Position numbers and translations under genes: made by a program. A stretch of 64,000 nt of DNA from Yinghuangia seranimata (GTDB taxonomy: Bacteria > Actinomycetota > Actinomycetes > Streptomycetales > Streptomycetaceae), in the NCBI RefSeq assembly GCF_029953285.1, contig NZ_JASAOI010000051.1, forward strand, positions 62,001 to 126,000, read 5' to 3'. Shown here one piece after another: positions 58,575-64,000 of this stretch (the stretch's first letter is position 1; each line of letters starts with the position of its first letter). Under the pieces are notes generated by a model, which worked only from the letters and a program-made list of their open reading frames with translations, made no database searches and had not been told where the DNA came from.

Positions 58575-59669
58575 GTGCCCGCGCACGCCCGCACCGCCGC
58601 GGCGCAACTGGCCGCCCGGCTCACCGCGCGCGACTGGTGGCTCATCGAGATGCTCCACACCCATCGCGTGCTGACCACCACCCAGGTCCTCCGGCTCGCC
58701 TACACGGCCCGCCGCACCGCCACCGCCCGCCTTGCCAGGCTGGCCACCTACGGCGTGATCGACACGTTCCGCCCGCTCAAGGAGACCGGGTCCGCGCCCG
58801 CCCACCTGGTCCTCGGCCCCACCGGGGCCGCAGCGCTCGCCGCCCGCCGCGCCACGACCGTCCGTGAACTGCCCTGGCGTGCCTACGACGCGGCCCGCAT
58901 CGCGCACTCCGCGCAGCTCGCGCACAACGTCGGCGCAAACGAGGTCATGGTCCGCCTTGCCGCTGAACACCGCACCCGGCCGGACCGCGAACTGCGCCTC
59001 TGGCTCCCCGCCCACGCCTGCACACAGCTGTGGGGCGACTGGATCCGCCCCGACGCCTACGGCCTCCACCACGACTCAGAGGACACCGACGAACCCCGCC
59101 GAGCGCGGCCCGGTAACCGTGTACCCCGGCGTGCACCCGGCGCCGTACCCGAGGACCTCGCGGTCCACCCGGGTACACGGGTGACGGGGTTCTTCCTGGA
59201 GTACGACCGCGGCACCGAAACCGCCTGGCGCGTCGCCGCGAAACTCGTCGGGTACGCCGCCCACGCGAGCGGGACCGCCACCCGCACCCCGGTCCTCATC
59301 CACACCCCCGACCCGGTCCGCGAGCACCTCCTGCGCACCCGAATCGCCGACCACACGGCCGACCTCGACCTGCCCGTCGCCACCACCCACGCAGGCCTCA
59401 CCCCCGCCGAACAGCCCCTCCACCTCGAACGGTTCGACCACGACAGGAGCCCCACCGCCGCCGACCCGGTCTGGCTCCCACTCCACCCCGCCACCCGGCA
59501 CATCGCGTCAGGGGCACATCGCCTCCAACTCCGCGACCTTGCCGCATACTTCGGCGGCCTGGTCCCGGCCCTCGACCTCGCCGCCGCTGACAACGAACCC
59601 GGAGCGCCCGCACCCGACTGGCAGGCCGTCCCGCCCCTGCCACCGCCCGGTACCAGGGGGACGCGGTGA
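58575..59669 (+). CDS. Replication-relaxation family protein
   Basis: 364 aa. GTG after GGGAGA. The N-terminus is a winged helix (LTARDWWLIEMLHTHRVLTT, TARLARLATYGVIDTF). The central part carries AYDAARIAHSAQLAHNVGAN and WLPAHACTQLWGDWIRPDAY, and later GFFLEYDRGTET plus AAKLVGYAAH, conserved in the Replic_Relax (PF13814) family of plasmids and conjugative elements. The family is linked to DNA relaxation or initiation, but the enzymology is poorly defined. Direct linkage to the coupling ATPase makes it the likely DNA-processing protein. Its stop overlaps the next start. Confidence 0.8.
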   Translation: MPAHARTAAAQLAARLTARDWWLIEMLHTHRVLTTTQVLRLAYTARRTATARLARLATYGVIDTFRPLKETGSAPAHLVLGPTGAAALAARRATTVRELPWRAYDAARIAHSAQLAHNVGANEVMVRLAAEHRTRPDRELRLWLPAHACTQLWGDWIRPDAYGLHHDSEDTDEPRRARPGNRVPRRAPGAVPEDLAVHPGTRVTGFFLEYDRGTETAWRVAAKLVGYAAHASGTATRTPVLIHTPDPVREHLLRTRIADHTADLDLPVATTHAGLTPAEQPLHLERFDHDRSPTAADPVWLPLHPATRHIASGAHRLQLRDLAAYFGGLVPALDLAAADNEPGAPAPDWQAVPPLPPPGTRGTR

Positions 59670-60604
59670 AGGCCCTGCGCGCCGCGCTGGGCGGATGCCT
59701 GGCCGCCGTCCTCGCCCTGCTCGCGATACTGGCGGTGATCATCGGCCTGATCCTCAAACTCGCGCTCCTGCCGCTCAGCATCCCGTTTGGCGGCACTGGC
59801 GGCGGCAACGCGCTGGGCCCCAGCGCGTCCGCGCTCGCCGACATCCCGCCCGCCTACCTCGGCCTGTACCAGAACGCCGCGGCCACCTGCCCCGGACTGC
59901 CGTGGACCGTGCTCGCCGCGATCGGCAAAGTCGAATCCGACCACGGCCGCGACCGGGACCTCGTCTCCAGCGCCGGCGCGCTGGGTCCCATGCAGTTCAT
60001 GCCCGCCACCTGGACCCAGTACGGCGCAGGCGGCAACGTGTGGAACCCGGCCGACGCCATACCCGCCGCAGCCCGCTACCTGTGCGCCAACGGCGCCCGC
60101 GACGGCAAGAACCTGCGCGGCGCGATCTTCGCGTACAACCACGCGAACTGGTACGTGGACAAAGTCCTCGACCAAGCAGCCGCCTACGCCGCACCCGCAC
60201 CGAACAACCCCGTAGGGGCTCCGGTTTCGGCCGCGCAGGTAGCGATCGCGTTCGCCCGCGCACAGATCGGTACCCCGTACGTGTGGGGCGGCGACGGACC
60301 CGCCGAAGGCGGCTTCGACTGCTCCGGCCTGACCAAAGCCGCCTACGCCGCCGCCGGTATCACCATCCCCCGCGTCGCCCAGGACCAGTACGCCGCAGGC
60401 CCCAAACTGCCCTACAACGCCCCACTGCAACCCGGCGACCTCGTCTTCTACGGGACCGCGCGGAACATCCACCACGTCGGCCTCTACATCGGCGACGGCC
60501 TCATGATCGACGCCCCCTTCACCGGCGCCCTGGTCCGCACCGAACGGTTCCGCTGGCCCGGCGACGACTACTACGGCGCCACCCGGCCCGCCTCGCGGAG
60601 GTGA
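59666..60604 (+). CDS. Lytic transglycosylase-NlpC/P60 wall hydrolase (VirB1-like)
   Basis: 312 aa. An N-terminal membrane anchor (LAAVLALLAILAVIIGLIL) is followed by an SLT domain (VLAAIGKVESDHG with catalytic Glu, GALGPMQFMPATW, AIFAYNHANWYVD) and a C-terminal NlpC/P60 peptidase with Cys in GGFDCSGLTKAAYAAAG, His in HHVGLYIGDG and a polar third residue after it. It would open peptidoglycan, cutting glycan and peptide, to let the conjugation channel pass. Bifunctional SLT-NlpC enzymes are the usual VirB1 equivalents in Gram-positive transfer systems. GTG overlaps the preceding stop. Confidence 0.9.
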   Translation: MKALRAALGGCLAAVLALLAILAVIIGLILKLALLPLSIPFGGTGGGNALGPSASALADIPPAYLGLYQNAAATCPGLPWTVLAAIGKVESDHGRDRDLVSSAGALGPMQFMPATWTQYGAGGNVWNPADAIPAAARYLCANGARDGKNLRGAIFAYNHANWYVDKVLDQAAAYAAPAPNNPVGAPVSAAQVAIAFARAQIGTPYVWGGDGPAEGGFDCSGLTKAAYAAAGITIPRVAQDQYAAGPKLPYNAPLQPGDLVFYGTARNIHHVGLYIGDGLMIDAPFTGALVRTERFRWPGDDYYGATRPASRR

Positions 60605-60687
60605 ACATGGTGCCCGCAGCGATAACACCGCTACCGCATGGAGGCCCGCCCCGTCTGGCTCGCGGGGACCTCCACGTCACTGCCCAC

Positions 60688-62040
60688 TCAACCCGTGGCA
60701 GGGCAGGCGAAAAGGCCGTACCTGTCTGGGATCTGAGCGATCCCCACGTACTCATTGACCGCGTACGGCGCCACCCCCGGCGCGGTGTTGCGGTCCGCAC
60801 CCGTGCGGGCGTCCAGCACCACCGGGCCGTTCTCTGTGCGCCCGTACACCATGCCGTGCCACACCGTGGTGATCCTGGGGGAAAGCCGGCTCCCCATGCC
60901 TCCGGGGATCTCCCACAGGACGGCGCCGCTGATCGGGTCGAGGGCGAACGACCAGCCACTGGAGAGTGCTTCGTGGCAGACGAGGACGGCAGCCCGGTCG
61001 TACTGGCAGTCCATGCGCGGCTGCGTGGCGTTCTGGGGAGGATTCGCGACAGGAACCAGGGCGCCGGTCGCAGTGTCGACCAGGGTGAAGTACCTGCTGC
61101 CGCGGTCCGGGCGGACCAGGGCGGCGATCCGCGTCGGCCCGGCGTAGAACACCTGGTGGTCGCCGACGTCGCGGGACGCCCACCGTTCGGTACCGGTCTC
61201 CAGATCCAGCCCGAGGAGCCGGTAGGGCGCGCCGCCGCCGGCAGCGGCCGGCACGTCTCCGACCACCACGGGCCCCGCGACCACAGGCGTCCGCAACCCG
61301 TCGCGGTGCCAGAGCACTTGTTGGCTCAGGATGTTCAACGCGTACACGCCGCTGCGCCCGTCGCCGAGCACAACGGTCGTGCCGTAGGAGCCGATCACCG
61401 TGGCAAACTCGCGGTAGGCGGTCGCCATCCGGGTGTACTCGACCGGTGTCGTCCGCGGCAGATCGATGACCGCCACCCAGACCGTGGCACCCGTTGCCGT
61501 ATCGACGGCGTGCAGTTCGACGGCGTCGTGGCCTGGCGTCGTCCCTTGCCCGGGAACCGCGACGGTGAACGGCACCAGCACGGTCGGCCGGTCTGCAGCG
61601 CTGACGAGGACGGGCGGGCGGATCGTGTTGTTGCCCGCGAACTGGTCCTGGTACAGGAACGGCGGGCGCTGGGGGCGCACCGTCGCGGTGGTCCGGCCGG
61701 TGCCGGTGTCGACGACGTCCATCCGGTCCGCGCCCGCGATGTACGCGGTCGTCCCGTACAGCAGCACCGGGAACGGCCCATAGGCGTCGCCCTGGCCGTT
61801 GACCTGTCCGCCGGACGTGCCGGGCGGCATTACCGGACCGGCGGCCTGGAACGCGACCGGGGGATCGTAGGCCTTCCGCGACGGCGGTGCGGATGCGCCC
61901 GCACCTGGGCCGGCCGCCGACGGCGCCGAACCGGCCGGCGGCGCGGGCGCCTTGCCTGGGCTGGTGCACCCGGCCGCCAGCAGCACCGCTGCTGCGGCTA
62001 TCAGTGCCCGTGTCCCGCGCAGTGCCGTGCGACGTGCCAT
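60688..62040 (-). CDS. Beta-propeller lipoprotein within the transfer block
   Basis: 450 aa. Signal peptide with lipobox LLAAGC, Pro/Ala-rich linker, then a PQQ-like propeller (LYGTTAYIAGADRMDVVDTG, ELHAVDTATGATVWVAV, LLGLDLETGTERWASR, FTLVDTATGALVPVA, FALDPISGAVLWEIPGG). It is the only minus-strand gene in the rightward block, convergent with the wall hydrolase. It is the fourth beta-propeller surface protein of the window and could mediate contact or sensing; role unproven. Confidence 0.75.
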   Translation of the reverse strand: MARRTALRGTRALIAAAAVLLAAGCTSPGKAPAPPAGSAPSAAGPGAGASAPPSRKAYDPPVAFQAAGPVMPPGTSGGQVNGQGDAYGPFPVLLYGTTAYIAGADRMDVVDTGTGRTTATVRPQRPPFLYQDQFAGNNTIRPPVLVSAADRPTVLVPFTVAVPGQGTTPGHDAVELHAVDTATGATVWVAVIDLPRTTPVEYTRMATAYREFATVIGSYGTTVVLGDGRSGVYALNILSQQVLWHRDGLRTPVVAGPVVVGDVPAAAGGGAPYRLLGLDLETGTERWASRDVGDHQVFYAGPTRIAALVRPDRGSRYFTLVDTATGALVPVANPPQNATQPRMDCQYDRAAVLVCHEALSSGWSFALDPISGAVLWEIPGGMGSRLSPRITTVWHGMVYGRTENGPVVLDARTGADRNTAPGVAPYAVNEYVGIAQIPDRYGLFACPATG

Positions 62041-62249
62041 GTGCGCCCCCGTTGCATCCCCGTGCAGTCGGCTTCGCGGCCGCTGCGTGCACGCGCCAGC
62101 GTACCGACGCGGGACCAGCGAACCGCTCCACCGAGCGCCTTGCCCACGCGCCTCGTGTGCGCGGCGGTCCGCCGACGCGTCCGTCGCCTACCGGGTGGAC
62201 GAGGTCCCCTGGGTGCGAGCGGCCGCACGCCGCGAATCAGCCGGAACCG

Positions 62250-63191
62250 ATGACCGCCATGGACACCCATCGCACGCCACCGCGGCATCCGCCAGCCGGA
62301 TCGGGCGCCGAACCTCTCGACGAGGCACGGGTATTGCTGCGGACACTCACGCGTTCGCTCGCCGCCGTCGCAGTCCTTGCGCTCACGTTCACCGCCGTCA
62401 ACGTCACCCGCCTCGCCGTCCGCCACGGCGTCCCCTGGCCGACCGCACTGCTGCTCGACCCGATGCTCGCCCTCGCGCTCGGCACCTGCCTCACCGTGGA
62501 TGCCCGCCTCGCCGAACTCGGCGCCACCCCACCGGCATGGGCCGTCGCCCTGCGCTGGTTCGCCGGCCTCGCCGCGTGGGCCCTCAACATCTGGGAATCC
62601 GTCTGGCCCACGTCGCCCGGCGCGACCGGCGGCATACCCGAGAACGCCGACCCGACCGGCATCACCCTCCACTCGATCCCGCCCGCACTCCTCGTCCTGG
62701 TCTCCGAAGCGGTCGCCGCGTACCGCCGCCGCATCCGCCACCTCCTCCACGAACCCGCCACCGGGACCGGGACAGCGGACACGGCCGATGTACCCGCCGC
62801 CCCAGGCGCACACCAGGTGCACCCGGTCCGACCGGGTACATCCGGGCCGAACGGACCCGACCCGGCCCAGCACATGCACCCGACCCGACCCGAAGAACCC
62901 CCGCCGCCCACAGCGGACCCGGCGGTCGTGCAGGGCCAGGTCCCGACGCCGGACCCGCCCACAGGCGCAGAGGCGGAGAAGGACCCGTTGTACCTGCCCG
63001 CGCGCGAGGTGGACCGCGCCTCCCGCGCGGCAACCGGGCGGCCGGCCGCCATCCGGACGCTGCGAGCGGAACTGCGGATCGGACAGGCCCGCGCCCGAGC
63101 CCTGCGCGACGCCCTCGACCTCGCCGCCGCCACCGACGTCCACGGAACAGCGGCCAAAGCGCCGAACGACACCGAGAGAACACCGACTTGA
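62250..63191 (+). CDS. DUF2637-like membrane protein with HTH-like C-terminus
   Basis: 313 aa from the ATG at 62250 (frame open far upstream). Three to four hydrophobic helices (AAVAVLALTFTAVNVTRLAV, TALLLDPMLALALGTCLTV, ALRWFAGLAAWALNIWESV, PPALLVLVSEAVAAY) resemble DUF2637/Spd-type proteins of Streptomyces conjugative elements. A Pro-rich linker leads to a C-terminal HTH-like unit (AIRTLRAELRIGQARARALR). Such combinations may tie membrane location to DNA binding during plasmid spread. Assignment is tentative. Confidence 0.55.
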   Translation: MTAMDTHRTPPRHPPAGSGAEPLDEARVLLRTLTRSLAAVAVLALTFTAVNVTRLAVRHGVPWPTALLLDPMLALALGTCLTVDARLAELGATPPAWAVALRWFAGLAAWALNIWESVWPTSPGATGGIPENADPTGITLHSIPPALLVLVSEAVAAYRRRIRHLLHEPATGTGTADTADVPAAPGAHQVHPVRPGTSGPNGPDPAQHMHPTRPEEPPPPTADPAVVQGQVPTPDPPTGAEAEKDPLYLPAREVDRASRAATGRPAAIRTLRAELRIGQARARALRDALDLAAATDVHGTAAKAPNDTERTPT

Positions 63192-63331
63192 CGCGAAGTG
63201 CGCTTCGGAGCGTCGATCGAGACAACCGCACGGGCCGTGAACATGCGACCCGAGCGGTCACCCCCGGCCGGGGAATCAATCGTGTCCACCAGTCCCGCCG
63301 TGCGCGGGCCCCTTTCAGGAAGCGATTCACC

Positions 63332-64000
63332 ATGCCCAAGCCCTCACCCGAGCGCGCCCCGGCCGCGCCCGAACCCGCCGCCACCATCGCGGCGCCGCCG
63401 GTGTCCGACGACGGCACGCTGCCCGGCATCGCCCCCGACGCCCCGCCCGCGTTCCCGCCCGGAGCGGACGCCCTCGACCGCGTCCGCGCAGTACTCGCCG
63501 CCGCCCCCGAGCACGGGATGACCATCGCCGAGATCGCCGAGGCCGCCCACATCGCACGGACCACCACCAGCAAGACCCTCGCCCGCCTCGCCGCCCACAA
63601 GGGCGCACGACGCGCGGCAGGCGGCTACATCGGAAGCAGCCGCCAGCCCGACCGCTGGCACCCGGTCCGCACGCCCGCCGAGCAACCCGGCCCCGAGACG
63701 CCGGACGCCCCCGACGAGCCCGCGCCCGCCGTCGGCGCGGCCGGGGTGATCTCGGACAGGGCGAACGAGCCAGCAGCCACGCCGGATTCGCCGGTGGCCG
63801 GGGACGCGGACCCGGGGGCTGCCGATGGCACCGAAGCCGACAACGGCCCCGACACGGGCCCGGCCGCCCCTGCCCCGCCCGACACCCCCGGCCCTGCCGC
63901 CGGGGCCGACGTCGGCCCCGACACGCCCCACGTCGCCCCCGACGTCGCCGATCCTGCCACCCCGCCGGCGCGGGCCACGACCGGCCGTGCTTCCGCCTCG
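63332..64000 (+). CDS. Winged-helix DNA-binding protein, 3' end beyond right edge
   Basis: 223 codons visible without a stop. After an Ala/Pro-rich start, a winged helix spans about residues 50-110 (DALDRVRAVLAAAPEHGMTI, AEIAEAAHIARTTTSKTL, GGYIGSSRQPDRWHPV). A very long Pro/Ala/Asp/Gly-rich acidic stretch then continues to the edge. It is probably a regulator of the transfer block. The upstream base CAC precedes ATG, and AGGA lies about 11 bases before. Confidence 0.65.
   Translation, partial: MPKPSPERAPAAPEPAATIAAPPVSDDGTLPGIAPDAPPAFPPGADALDRVRAVLAAAPEHGMTIAEIAEAAHIARTTTSKTLARLAAHKGARRAAGGYIGSSRQPDRWHPVRTPAEQPGPETPDAPDEPAPAVGAAGVISDRANEPAATPDSPVAGDADPGAADGTEADNGPDTGPAAPAPPDTPGPAAGADVGPDTPHVAPDVADPATPPARATTGRASAS

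Overview
The window is very GC-rich (about 70%), has long genes with GTG/TTG starts and GGAGG-type ribosome sites, and carries AfsK-like kinase, LuxR/LAL, NB-ARC, Tat and LPxTG-type genes. This points to a filamentous actinomycete of the Streptomyces/Kitasatospora/Embleya type. The density of decayed insertion sequences and a type IV secretion-like conjugation block suggest an accessory region: a chromosome arm, a linear plasmid, or an integrated conjugative element.

Left third (1-20.9 kb). Secreted polymorphic-toxin territory. A giant signal-peptide RHS/YD-repeat protein (about 3,900 aa) has four LamG-like modules in its repeat shell and a C-terminal NUC-type nuclease. A SUKH/SMI1-type immunity gene overlaps its stop. 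The 5' end of a second RHS paralogue runs off the left edge. A mycosin-like membrane-anchored S8 protease is divergent to it, followed by a substrate-binding-like gene cut short by an insertion-sequence end. A secreted tripeptidyl-aminopeptidase-like lipoprotein lies between. Behind the RHS gene are a decayed copy of a methyltransferase/excisionase module, a 49-bp tandem repeat and a broken IS5-family element with CTAG flanks.

Middle (20.9-45 kb). An envelope-polysaccharide cluster (processive GT2 synthase, two-helix membrane protein, GH16-like secreted protein, Tat-exported polysaccharide deacetylase) is followed by small regulators, NB-ARC debris, an LPxTG-type wall protein, a tyrosine recombinase with a coupled membrane protein, and two more IS relics. 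Next comes a signalling neighbourhood: a regulator of 1,069 aa with HTH domains at both ends and a central AAA ATPase, two beta-propeller lipoproteins, and an AfsK-like Ser/Thr kinase with a beta-propeller ectodomain. A DUF4241-like gene is bracketed by six copies of a 20-bp motif.

Right third (45-64 kb). A leftward operon encodes a methyltransferase-like protein, an N4/N6-type DNA methyltransferase, a frame-broken C5 methyltransferase and an excisionase-like protein, ending at a strong hairpin. Diverging from it is a rightward transfer block: sigma-like regulator, VirB2/TrbC-like pilin, VirB6/TrbL-like channel protein with a long Gly/Arg/Pro tail, PrgI, VirB4 ATPase, VirD4/TraG coupling ATPase, replication-relaxation protein, and a lytic transglycosylase-NlpC/P60 enzyme. 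A beta-propeller lipoprotein on the other strand, a DUF2637-like membrane protein and a winged-helix protein (cut by the right edge) follow. Several start/stop overlaps of four bases indicate translational coupling. The genes together look like a transfer machine, with a methylation module that may protect or mark its DNA.
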